From Pasteurellaceae bacterium Macca (GTDB taxonomy: Bacteria; Pseudomonadota; Gammaproteobacteria; Enterobacterales; Pasteurellaceae), in contig LVZB01000001.1 in the NCBI GenBank assembly GCA_023101485.1, positions 1,792,001 to 1,856,000 of the forward strand: a stretch of 64,000 nucleotides of DNA, given 5' to 3'. Below are positions 10,160 to 18,075 of this stretch, piece by piece. Each line of letters starts with the position of its first letter. The first letter of the stretch is position 1. The position numbers were made by a program, and so were the translations under genes. The notes beneath the pieces are model-generated. The model saw only the letters and a list, made by a program, of their open reading frames with translations. It was not told where the DNA came from and did not search any database.

Positions 10160-10294
10160 ATCGCTAATTACACTTGGCATCATCAAGAGATAGGGAGAAT
10201 GAGCTAGTAAATAAAAATACATAAAGAAATAGAGCGTATAGGATATGAGGGGATGAAAAATGGAAAGAAAACCAAAATTAGTATTAAATAACAG
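10160..10294 (+). pseudogene. Tail of a WHH-type nuclease toxin (decayed)
   Basis: One frame reads ANYTWHHQEIGRMS, then two stops (10205-10210), then IKIHKEIERIGYEGMKNGKK and a few residues to a stop overlapping the next gene. The TWHH...GRM...IH pattern is the C-terminal nuclease core of WHH/HNH polymorphic toxins, whose usual continuation after GRM is a LV..IH segment. Only this end survives, with no start codon. The tail overlaps the ATG at 10260, as toxin and immunity genes often do. The family call is from recognised motif spacing, not from a search. Confidence 0.6.
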
Positions 10295-10655
10295 TGAAGA
10301 TATTGGCTTTGCAACAGATTGTTTGCTAATGGGCTTGATTTCTTTAAATGAATTTAAAGAGTGGGTTTGTAAAATAATTAACAAATATAATATTGAAGAC
10401 GTGCCAGAATATTTATATGACTTGGCTGATTATAATGAAGATGTTGTTGGAGTTTATAATATTATTGGATTTTCTCCTAATTCAAATTTAAAAGAGGAAG
10501 ATGAGCATGCTCTATATGGTATTGCAGTAAAACGCTTTGGTGTTGTTTTTGATATGCCGATTTCTTCAAAAAAAGCATTAGTCGCACTAAAGAAAAATCC
10601 CCAAGTATTAGTGCGTTTTAAAAGGGAATTTTCATTTATAAATTTAGATTTTTAA
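10260..10655 (+). CDS. Hypothetical protein, probable orphan immunity protein
   Basis: A 131-residue soluble acidic protein without signal peptide or membrane helix. I do not recognise a named family with certainty, but segments such as ISLNEFKEWVCKIINKY, VPEYLYDLADYNE and the DEHALYGIAVKRFG block resemble proteins found downstream of secreted nuclease toxins. Its ATG overlaps the 3' end of a decayed WHH toxin reading frame, which is the best functional clue: neutralising a nuclease toxin in the cytoplasm. A+T content is far above that of the flanking core genes. Confidence 0.55.
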   Translation: MERKPKLVLNNSEDIGFATDCLLMGLISLNEFKEWVCKIINKYNIEDVPEYLYDLADYNEDVVGVYNIIGFSPNSNLKEEDEHALYGIAVKRFGVVFDMPISSKKALVALKKNPQVLVRFKREFSFINLDF

Positions 10656-10805
10656 TATACTTTAATTAGAACTCTTTAAATTAACAGTTTCTTTTGGATT
10701 ATGTATTCCTGATCAAGTGCAATACTGGATCATTGATAACATGAATTTTTGGAAAATTCAGCTTTAGAATATATAACATAACAGACAAGTAAAAAGAGAT
10801 ATATT

Positions 10806-11264
10806 ATGTTTTTGGAAGAAAGTAAAGATAAATATCTTACATTTAATTTAAGAGAAAGTAGCCAGCATATTAACCATATTAGAAAGGTACAAGAATTAAC
10901 ATTAAATAAAAATAGACCACAAATAGGATTAAAAGGTATAAATGGTTTATATTGTTCTGAGGAATGGTGGGATAATATATCTCAAAATAAGATAAATCAT
11001 AAATTTGTATCTGGAATAATTACAAGAATATTTAAAAGTGGGCAAGACAGAGGAGAGGTTAATAATTCTTTTGAATTAGTTCTAGATAATGGTGAATTTT
11101 GGGAAGAAGGCATATATGTATCTAACGAGGAACAAAGAAAATTATTTCAGCTAGGCTCTAAAGTAGAGATACTTTATGTCTTTGATGAGTTAAAATCTGG
11201 AAGAATGTTAGATATTGTAATACAAATGTCAATATCCAAAGTAAGTAATAATAAGAGTAATTAA
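10806..11264 (+). CDS. Hypothetical protein in immunity-like island
   Basis: A 152-residue hydrophilic protein with no signal peptide or membrane segment. It carries KFVSGIITRIFKSGQDRGEVNNSFELVLDNGEFWE-like beta-rich sequence followed by VEILYVFDELKSG (both parts of the second half), suggesting a small beta domain. No family is recognised. Codon use is strongly AT-biased, like its neighbours. By position it may be an orphan immunity gene; a short upstream frame (10700-10765) ending in NMNFWKIQL could be an unrecognised toxin tail, but that is weak. Confidence 0.5.
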   Translation: MFLEESKDKYLTFNLRESSQHINHIRKVQELTLNKNRPQIGLKGINGLYCSEEWWDNISQNKINHKFVSGIITRIFKSGQDRGEVNNSFELVLDNGEFWEEGIYVSNEEQRKLFQLGSKVEILYVFDELKSGRMLDIVIQMSISKVSNNKSN

Positions 11265-11407
11265 TAAGAGTGATTTTTATCTGAGTTATAGTTTACTTAA
11301 TAGGAAATAAATTTTTAATGTGTCTTTGTATAGAAATACGGGTGTTGTAGTGTTGATGTTTTAACTAAAGCAAGCATGATAAAATAGATGATGATTGGAG
11401 TATAAAA

Positions 11408-11629
11408 ATGAAAGTTACTAAATTATTTTTAGGTTTTTTAATTCTGTTTTCAGTATTTCTGTTTGTTGATTTTTCTTTTGTTTTTATAAATTATTTTTAC
11501 ACTAATAGAATAGATTTATCTACAATGAATATTGTAGATGACTTATTTTATGCGTCTAATACGTTTTTATTTCAGTTAATTTTATCAAAGCTATTGAAAA
11601 ACAATAAAGATATTAACAGTAAAAAATAG
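11408..11629 (+). CDS. Small two-helix membrane protein
   Basis: A 73-residue protein with two hydrophobic segments (residues ~5-30 and ~48-62) and a lysine/asparagine-rich C-terminus. No named family is recognised. It is 16 bp upstream of another protein of the same build (11646) and belongs to a set of similar mini-proteins across 11.4-16.0 kb. GATTGGAG about 10 bp upstream is the likely ribosome site. The architecture is that of immunity proteins to membrane-active toxins or bacteriocins; that role is inference. Confidence 0.55.
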   Translation: MKVTKLFLGFLILFSVFLFVDFSFVFINYFYTNRIDLSTMNIVDDLFYASNTFLFQLILSKLLKNNKDINSKK

Positions 11630-11645
11630 ATATAGAGGATGAAAA

Positions 11646-11864
11646 ATGAGAAGTGTTTTTTATTTGTTGTTATTTTTTTTCTTAATATTTTTTTATTTTT
11701 TAGCTATGTATTCCCTTAAAGAAAAGGTGTATTATGGTAATGTAAATCTTTCCATAAGAGAGATTGAATATATTTTTAAATATTCATTTTTTACTTGCTT
11801 TGCAATAGTGCTATTGGCACTTTTATTTGGTAGAAAAAATATTAGAAATCAAACGGTTGATTGA
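11646..11864 (+). CDS. Small two-helix membrane protein
   Basis: A 72-residue protein: first helix LLLFFFLIFFYFLAMYS, a hydrophilic stretch (KEKVYYGNVNLSIREIEY), second helix FFTCFAIVLLALLFG, and a basic tail. RBS GAGGATG precedes the ATG. A decayed, internally deleted copy of the same gene lies at 15538-15660, so this family has been duplicated within the island. Function unknown. Confidence 0.6.
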   Translation: MRSVFYLLLFFFLIFFYFLAMYSLKEKVYYGNVNLSIREIEYIFKYSFFTCFAIVLLALLFGRKNIRNQTVD

Positions 11865-12029
11865 TCCTGCCCATGTTATTGATTTATATGGAGCACATGT
11901 TTTTCAGGCAAAGAACCTAACGACTTTAATTTTATGAAATATGCATAATATTTTTAAATTTTAATTTGGATGTAAGCGGTCGTATTTTTCAGGAATTTTG
12001 TTTTGAGTAAAGTTTTAGAAAGTTCGATT
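11865..12029. other. Non-coding stretch with USS-flanked repeat block
   Basis: No intact gene. One frame over 11850-11935 reads KRLIDPAHVIDLYGAHVFQA and ends soon after; it has no start and may be another gene fragment. From 11974 begins a repeat block with a near-uptake signal (AAGCGGTCG), which recurs at 13292. Confidence 0.4.
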
Positions 12030-12033
12030 GATT
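11974..12033. repeat. Intergenic repeat block, copy A
   Basis: About 60 bp aligning with 13292-13352: both begin AAGCG(G/T)TCG, share AATTTTGTTTT(G/A)AG(T/C)AAAG in the middle and end in a TTCGA(T/C) element. Copy B ends in an inverted uptake signal; copy A has decayed at that end. The block behaves like a terminator-type inverted USS pair copied with a module. Confidence 0.55.
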
Positions 12034-12119
12034 ACAGCACGCCTTTAAGCCAAATATGATATATAAAGACTAATTATAGAGCTAAATTGGTAGCAGTTTT
12101 ATTTAAAATAGGTGGTTAA
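12030..12119 (+). pseudogene. Possible toxin C-terminal remnant
   Basis: One frame reads DYSTPLSQI, a stop (12057), then YIKTNYRAKLVAVLFKIGG and a stop at 12117-12119, two bases before the next ATG. The absent start, the single internal stop and the tight junction to an immunity-like gene suggest the decayed tail of a toxin. The toxin family is not recognised. Confidence 0.4.
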
Positions 12120-12121
12120 TT

Positions 12122-12502
12122 ATGAATGATATATTTGATTTTTATAGAAATGTAACGTTTTTTAAAGAGTATGATGTAAATTCTTTCATAGGAAGATGGC
12201 TTGATTACTCAGAATGGAATGATGTTGAATATTCCAAGTTGGAACGGGATCTACTTAAAATTGCCTATGCATATAGAGAAAAGAATGAAATACATCAAGA
12301 TATTTTAGTTGGTGTTATGCGTATAATTGAATTACTAATGGTTCCTGATTGGAGAGTTTTTATAATAGAATCAAATACTAACGATACTGACATTTATGAT
12401 AGGTATGAGAGGTTTAAATATATAATTTCAGTGCTTTTTACAAATAAAGATATTATATTGGACGATTTTTTCTATTCTTATTCAGAAGATATTAAAAAAT
12501 AA
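12122..12502 (+). CDS. Immunity-like hypothetical protein (possibly Imm41-related)
   Basis: A 126-residue acidic soluble protein. The pattern SFIGRWLDYSEWN...LLKIAYAYREKNEI...VGVMRIIELLMVPDW...YDRYERFKYIISVLF resembles what I recall of Imm41-type immunity proteins of polymorphic toxin loci, but I cannot confirm the family. It starts 2 bp after a decayed reading frame that looks like a toxin tail, the junction expected for a toxin-immunity pair. No membrane or signal segment; presumably cytoplasmic. Confidence 0.5.
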   Translation: MNDIFDFYRNVTFFKEYDVNSFIGRWLDYSEWNDVEYSKLERDLLKIAYAYREKNEIHQDILVGVMRIIELLMVPDWRVFIIESNTNDTDIYDRYERFKYIISVLFTNKDIILDDFFYSYSEDIKK

Positions 12503-12555
12503 TATATAAATAATGGTTATAAAAATTTATTTATGTTCTATATATCAATAACTAA

Positions 12556-12768
12556 ATTGTGAATTATTTAGCAGAAAACAAAAAATCTAACACAAGACCA
12601 ACGTAACTCCCTATCAACAGTACTGCAGGATTAGGGGCATTAATAGGGGCAAGTTTAGGCGGGGATAGTAATACCGTCAAACAGTCTGCACAAATGGAAG
12701 CAATCAACAAATCAATAAATTATGCTGAGAAGCAAGGTGTTAAAATTATTGTAAAAGAGGTTAAATAA
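12556..12768 (+). pseudogene. CdiA/filamentous-haemagglutinin pretoxin fragment with toxin tail
   Basis: Three successive frames together read NYLAENK, then NLTQDQRNSLSTV, then STAGLGALIGASLGGDS and SAQMEAINKSINYAEKQG, ending at a stop at 12766-12768. The hydrophobic AGLGALIGASLGG run preceded by LTQDQR..L is typical of the linker just before the toxin domain in CdiA-type exoproteins. Frameshifts occur in the A-run near 12582 and near 12620. The toxin domain is almost entirely missing, so an internal deletion probably joined linker to toxin end. One base separates its stop from the CdiI gene. Confidence 0.65.
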
Positions 12769-12769
12769 T

Positions 12770-13273
12770 ATGAAAAAAGACATTTTTTTAGAAAAAACTA
12801 ATAGATATATCTCAGTAACATCTTATTTGATAGGGAGATTAAGATTTGCGAATCCTAATCAAGATGTGAGTTATCTAGATTTAGATGTTTCATATATTGA
12901 GTTTGGTAAAAAAATTAGAGACAAATTAAATGAAAGTAGAGAGATTTCAGAAGATACTTTTATGTATTATTTCAATAATCGTGTTGTAATAGATGAATTT
13001 TTAGATAAAGAAGAAAAAAGAATAAAGAAAGTATATGGATATAAAAGTATAAAGGAAATTTATAAAGAAATATCTTTCCTAAGTGTGCATATTTTAAATG
13101 ATACTTTGTATATCGCTCCCAATCATCAAGATAGTTTAGATGGTTATACATCAGTTAGAGATAAAAATGGAAATGCTATTGAGTTTGAATATCCAATAAA
13201 TTTAACTGATGAAGCTTTAGGTAAAGCTGTAATGCAAGCATTTGAATATTGTACAAGTATTTATAGAAAATAA
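12770..13273 (+). CDS. cdiI: Contact-dependent growth inhibition immunity protein CdiI
   Basis: The 167-residue soluble protein has the C-terminal layout of one CdiI family (CdiI_3-like): YGYKSIKEIYKEISFLSV, LYIAPNHQDSLDGYTSV, and a final LTDEALGKAVMQAFEYC. Such proteins bind and neutralise the toxic C-terminal domain of the cognate CdiA in the cytoplasm. The gene starts one base after the remnant of a CdiA pretoxin/toxin frame, which supports the call. No full cdiA or cdiB is present in the window, so it is an orphan immunity gene. The specific toxin activity cannot be inferred. Confidence 0.7.
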   Translation: MKKDIFLEKTNRYISVTSYLIGRLRFANPNQDVSYLDLDVSYIEFGKKIRDKLNESREISEDTFMYYFNNRVVIDEFLDKEEKRIKKVYGYKSIKEIYKEISFLSVHILNDTLYIAPNHQDSLDGYTSVRDKNGNAIEFEYPINLTDEALGKAVMQAFEYCTSIYRK

Positions 13274-13291
13274 GATTTTTATTATTAATGC

Positions 13292-13354
13292 AAGCGTTCG
13301 AAATTTTAAGAAATTTTGTTTTAAGCAAAGTTTTTAGGAAATTCGACCGCTTGT
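13292..13354. repeat. Inverted uptake-signal pair, repeat block copy B
   Basis: AAGCGTTCGAAATTT at the left and AAATTCGACCGCTTGT at the right form an imperfect inverted pair of uptake signals around about 30 bases. Such pairs are known to act as terminators in Pasteurellaceae. It lies downstream of cdiI and aligns with 11974-12033. Confidence 0.6.
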
Positions 13355-13519
13355 AAATGTATTCAAGAACTAAATTTTGCGGTGCAAGATAAGCGTAGAT
13401 TGCGTGAAATAAAATTGATTTTTCGAATAAGATTTAGTTAAATTAGGTTGTTTATTTACTTGGCAAATGAAACCTATTTGTAAAGAGATAAAAGAACATC
13501 AGAATTTATATACATATTG

Positions 13520-13723
13520 ATGAAAAGTAAAATGATAAACGAATATAAATGCCCTTGTTGTAAATTTTTTTCTCTTTCAGCAGAAAGAGAATATAAAATT
13601 TGTAGTATATGTAGTTGGGAGGATGATCCAATACAATTTAATGATCCTGATTTCAAAGGTGGGGCTAATTCTTTAAGTCTTAATAAAGCAAGAGAGTGTT
13701 TTTTAACTCTAATAAAAAGATGA
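13520..13723 (+). CDS. Cysteine-rich CPCC family protein
   Basis: A 67-residue protein starting MKSKMINEYKCPCCKFFSL. Four cysteines arranged as CPCC...CSIC plus SWEDDPIQ match the CPCC zinc-ribbon family, which is frequent in toxin-immunity loci. GGANSLSLNKAR follows as in that family. ATG at 13520 is used; an internal ATG at 13532 (giving MINEYKCPCC) is also possible. After its stop the same frame stays largely open to 13837, interrupted by one further stop. Role in immunity is inferred from gene neighbourhood. Confidence 0.65.
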   Translation: MKSKMINEYKCPCCKFFSLSAEREYKICSICSWEDDPIQFNDPDFKGGANSLSLNKARECFLTLIKR

Positions 13724-13777
13724 TTTTTAATCATTAGAGTTAATAGGCTAAACAATAAAACCAAAGAATATATTTAA

Positions 13778-13837
13778 TTTAGTGGGCGTGATATAAGAGA
13801 AATCCCTAATGCAATTCAATACTTAAAAAGAGGATAA
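13778..13837 (+). pseudogene. Possible toxin-tail fragment
   Basis: The frame reads FSGRDIREIPNAIQYLKRG and stops five bases before the next ATG. It has no start of its own and is preceded in frame by a stop. The compact, basic end followed tightly by a small membrane protein gene resembles a CDI-type toxin end followed by its immunity gene, but the family is unrecognised. Confidence 0.35.
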
Positions 13838-13842
13838 AAATA

Positions 13843-14055
13843 ATGTTGCTTTATTTTAAACGTAGTTTTAAAGGTTCAATTTTTTTAATTGCTTTTTTTC
13901 AAGTGCTAGTTTGGTGTAGGCGATATTTTCAGATTGGGTTAATAGATCAAACAATGTATTTTTTCTCTTCGGAGTATATATATAAAAATTTTCTATTTTT
14001 TTTCGTTATATGGGTATCATCTTCACTTATTAGCTTTATTAAGGATATTAAATAA
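13843..14055 (+). CDS. Small two-helix membrane protein
   Basis: A 70-residue protein with helices IFLIAFFQVLVW and FLFFFVIWVSSSLISF and a short basic tail. It aligns by eye with the 80-residue protein at 15788 (shared pattern K-SF--S---------LVW, then D---Y-FS---IY), so the two are paralogues. GAGGATA precedes the ATG, and a possible toxin-tail fragment ends 5 bp upstream. No named family is recognised; immunity to a membrane-acting toxin is a hypothesis. Confidence 0.55.
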   Translation: MLLYFKRSFKGSIFLIAFFQVLVWCRRYFQIGLIDQTMYFFSSEYIYKNFLFFFVIWVSSSLISFIKDIK

Positions 14056-14204
14056 AGTAGTAAGAAGATAAAAGTAAATTAGGAGGTAAATAATGAAAGA
14101 ATATTGTATATATTTATTGAAGATCTTATGCGTATCTTTTATTGGAGGAGTGTGTTTTTATTTAATGCTATATATCAGAGGTAGAGTTGAAGATGATTTT
14201 ATTA

Positions 14205-14212
14205 ATTTTTTA
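14205..14212. repeat. Target-site duplication, left
   Basis: ATTTTTTA immediately left of the IS; the same eight bases follow its right end at 14926-14933. Confidence 0.9.
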
Positions 14213-14925
14213 GGGGCTGACGTAGATTAGCCCTAAATTTTACACCATTTTCTCAGCATTTTAAGTTGCTCTTTTGGTGTTCCAAAGTTAAAACGAAATT
14301 CACATTCCTTCAAGAATAAAGGGAAACTTTTTCGGTCAATTCCATTATATTTTCGGCGTATCCGTTTAGCTTGACTCCAAAATTTTTCAATGCCGTTGAT
14401 ATGATTTTGTTTCACGGCAAATAATTCTGAATGGTTGATTCGCTCGTGGTGAAATTCACTGACATCAAGGGCATCATAACTACGATAAGTGTCCGTATAA
14501 ACCCCGCTGTCAGGCTTGATTTTCCTTGCTATAACGGGCATGAGCGTTGTTGTTTTCGTATCACTAACGACCACAGTAAACACTTTTCCTTGTCGTTTCA
14601 ATATCCCAAAGACAGCTACTTTTCTTGCTGCACCACGCCCTCGTTTTCCTTTGCGATGCCCACCGAAATAGCTTTCATCCAACTCAATTTGTCCGTCAAA
14701 TACCTCATCCACTTCAAGGGCTAAATGATAGCTGATGACCTCGCGGATTTTACGGTAAAACAGGATGGCAGAATTGGACTGAATGCCGAGTAAATCTGCG
14801 GCTGAGCGAGCCGTTACTTCTAATACAAAAAATTCAAGACGTTTTTTCTGTATAGATTTCTTTAATTTACAATGGGTTATCTTCATTTTCGTAGACTAGC
14901 ATACTCGCTAATCTACGTCAGCCCC
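14213..14925 (-). mobile_element. IS1016-group (IS1595 family) insertion sequence
   Basis: A 713-bp element bounded by perfect 18-bp inverted repeats (GGGGCTGACGTAGATTAG at the left and its complement at 14908-14925), with an 8-bp duplication of ATTTTTTA outside. Size, GGGGCTG ends and 8-bp duplication are those of the IS1016 group known from Haemophilus. It contains one intact transposase gene on the minus strand. Perfect ends and duplication imply a recent insertion. Confidence 0.92.
14233..14886 (-). CDS. IS1595-family transposase (IS1016 group)
   Basis: The 217-residue protein has an ISXO2-like DDE catalytic domain: IELDESYFGGHRKGKRGRGA near residue 67 supplies the first Asp, GVYTDTYRSYD the second, and NHINGIEKFWSQAKR the third acidic/Asn element. 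An N-terminal helix-turn-helix-like part (TARSAADLLGI) would bind the ends. The gene is full length and appears functional. It is clearly diverged from the copy at 51924, so the two are different elements of one family. Confidence 0.92.
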   Translation of the reverse strand: MKITHCKLKKSIQKKRLEFFVLEVTARSAADLLGIQSNSAILFYRKIREVISYHLALEVDEVFDGQIELDESYFGGHRKGKRGRGAARKVAVFGILKRQGKVFTVVVSDTKTTTLMPVIARKIKPDSGVYTDTYRSYDALDVSEFHHERINHSELFAVKQNHINGIEKFWSQAKRIRRKYNGIDRKSFPLFLKECEFRFNFGTPKEQLKMLRKWCKI

Positions 14926-14933
14926 ATTTTTTA
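14926..14933. repeat. Target-site duplication, right
   Basis: ATTTTTTA, identical to 14205-14212. Confidence 0.9.
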
Positions 14934-15038
14934 TTAAAGTTTGTTCCTTTACTTGCTATTGTTATAATGTTGTCGATTTGGCATAAAAACAATAAGTATT
15001 AAAAGAGAAATGAGAAATATAAAAGAGAAAATCTTTAT

Positions 15039-15209
15039 ATGAGAGAAATAATGATTTATTTGTCTTTTTGTATATTAGGGACAGTTGGTTTTTATGTTAT
15101 GACTGGGATATATACGGAATTTCGAGTAAGCTTTTTTGATATTTTTATAGATATTTTTCCGAAGTTGGTTTTGATCAGTGCGATCAATTTTTTTGTAAGA
15201 GGAAGATAA
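15039..15209 (+). CDS. Small two-helix membrane protein
   Basis: A 56-residue frame (52 if translation starts at the second ATG, 15051, which has GAGAG upstream). It contains MIYLSFCILGTVGFYVM as first helix and DIFPKLVLISAINFFV as second, ending in a basic VRGR. The layout matches the IS-split gene just upstream (IYL... at the start, FVPLLAIVIML as second helix). No family recognised. Confidence 0.5.
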   Translation: MREIMIYLSFCILGTVGFYVMTGIYTEFRVSFFDIFIDIFPKLVLISAINFFVRGR

Positions 15210-15271
15210 GTTTTTCTGATTTATCTATAATAGGGTTTTAACTCAAGAAAAGTTTATGTTGGAGTTTAGAA

Positions 15272-15481
15272 ATGAGTAGGGCAAAATTAATATTTATAAA
15301 TATAATGATAATTTTTAATATCTGTACCTTAATCATTTGGCTACGTAGGCATGGATTAAATGTTAGTTTCGATTACGTGATTGATGTACATTATTCAGTA
15401 TCTATTTATGCAGTGAAATGCTCTCTTGTTTGTATTATAGTTGATTGGATTTCAAAAGATTGGTTTAAGAATAAAAAGTAA
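15272..15481 (+). CDS. Small two-helix membrane protein
   Basis: A 69-residue protein with helices LIFINIMIIFNICTLIIWL and AVKCSLVCIIVDWI and a lysine-rich end (SKDWFKNKK). TTGGAG precedes the ATG by about 9 bases. It belongs by build and base composition to the mini-protein set of this island; function unknown. Confidence 0.5.
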   Translation: MSRAKLIFINIMIIFNICTLIIWLRRHGLNVSFDYVIDVHYSVSIYAVKCSLVCIIVDWISKDWFKNKK

Positions 15482-15537
15482 TAATAAGATGATTTTTTGG
15501 CAATTTTATCTTTTTTAAATTAATAGGTGAAGTAATT

Positions 15538-15660
15538 ATTTTTTAACTATGTATTTCTCTTAAAGAAGAAATATATTTTTAAACACTCATTTTTTACTTG
15601 CTGTGTAATAGTTTTATTGGAATTTTTATTTGGCTGAAAAAATTGAAAAATAAGAGGTTT
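15538..15660 (+). pseudogene. Decayed copy of the small membrane protein gene at 11646
   Basis: The nucleotides align with roughly 11690-11850: both contain TTTTTTA(G/A)CTATGTATT, a TTAAAGAA segment, AT(A)TATTTTTAAA and CATTTTTTACTTGCT. The copy has lost about 35-40 bp in the middle and contains stops. It records a duplication of this gene type within the island. Confidence 0.65.
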
Positions 15661-15787
15661 AAGGGTAAGCATTAGATGAGAAATTAAAAAATGTTATCAA
15701 GAAATGATGAGTTTAGTGATTATTTAATTACAAAATTATAATAAATAAAATTACTCATGGAATATTGAGTGGAGAAGGATATTTATT

Positions 15788-16030
15788 ATGTCAAAAACAG
15801 TATTCTTAATCAAAGAATCTTTTATAAAAAGTGTATATGCCATATGTTATATAATATTTTTGGTTTGGGGTAAGCTATTTGTTTTAACGGGGAGGGTTGA
15901 TCACTTTTATTATATATTTAGTGAGAGAAAAATATATTTATATATAAAAATGTTCCCATTGTTATGGATTTTATGTTTCTGTATATTATTTTCTAATGAT
16001 TATTTTTCTGTTAAGAAAAATAATCATTAG
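15788..16030 (+). CDS. Small two-helix membrane protein
   Basis: An 80-residue protein with helices SVYAICYIIFLVWGKLFVL and MFPLLWILCFCILF and a C-terminus DYFSVKKNNH. It is a paralogue of the protein at 13843. GGAGAAGG is about 10 bases upstream of the ATG. Possible role as immunity to a membrane-active toxin is inference. Confidence 0.55.
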   Translation: MSKTVFLIKESFIKSVYAICYIIFLVWGKLFVLTGRVDHFYYIFSERKIYLYIKMFPLLWILCFCILFSNDYFSVKKNNH

Positions 16031-16453
16031 ATTAAATGAAATATGAATCTGATAAGGTGGATGGTTTTCTTATCAATTTTTAAATATATAGAGTAAAAAT
16101 TTTATTGATGGTAATAGGAATGATAAAATTTTATTTTATAAAAAGGTGGTGAGTATTGTGAGCATTAAAGTCATTTTAAAATGGAAAAGAGATGAGTATG
16201 AAAAAAATAAATTTATACCTGATTTAGAGGTGTAAAATATAATTCTAAAATTAAAATACGTATAGAAAATTATTAGATATAAAAAACATTGAGTTTTTAG
16301 GTTTATGGGGGAGATGAAGTTTTAAGAAAATTTGAGATTGTTAGTTATATGATAGATCTAGAGAAATAGCTAAGTAGTATGACTATAAAAGATAGTTTGA
16401 ACTCTGTTATCTTTGTTACTAATACTAGTTTTAGATGTTAGCGAAAAAACATA
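16031..16453. other. AT-rich stretch with gene debris
   Basis: No intact gene. Short open pieces without proper starts occur, such as SIKVILKWKRDEYEKNKF (from about 16159) and VYGGDEVLRKFEIVSYMIDL (about 16300-16368), separated by stops. They look like remains of one or more soluble genes, but no family is recognisable. Confidence 0.4.
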
Positions 16454-18019
<1,566 letters not shown>

Positions 18020-18075
18020 GAGAAGTAAGTGCTTGCCGTAAGAAACAACGTTTTATTTTTGATTGATATTTATAC

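Larger units (their letters stand above)
14093..15002 (+). pseudogene. Small membrane protein gene split by an IS insertion
   Basis: The 5' part (14093-14212, 40 codons, perfect AGGAGG ribosome site) begins MKEYCIYLLKILCVSF. The insertion sequence at 14213-14925 interrupts it. Removing the IS and one copy of the 8-bp duplication rejoins the frame at 14934, giving LKFVPLLAIVIMLSIW and a stop at 15000-15002: a 62-residue two-helix protein like its neighbours. In its present state the frame ends at a stop inside the IS end (14228-14230) after 45 residues, losing the second helix. Confidence 0.75.

Noticed and set aside
13474-13764. Minus-strand 96-codon ORF over the CPCC gene
   Set aside because: It is the antisense of a gene whose plus-strand product has a clear CPCC signature.
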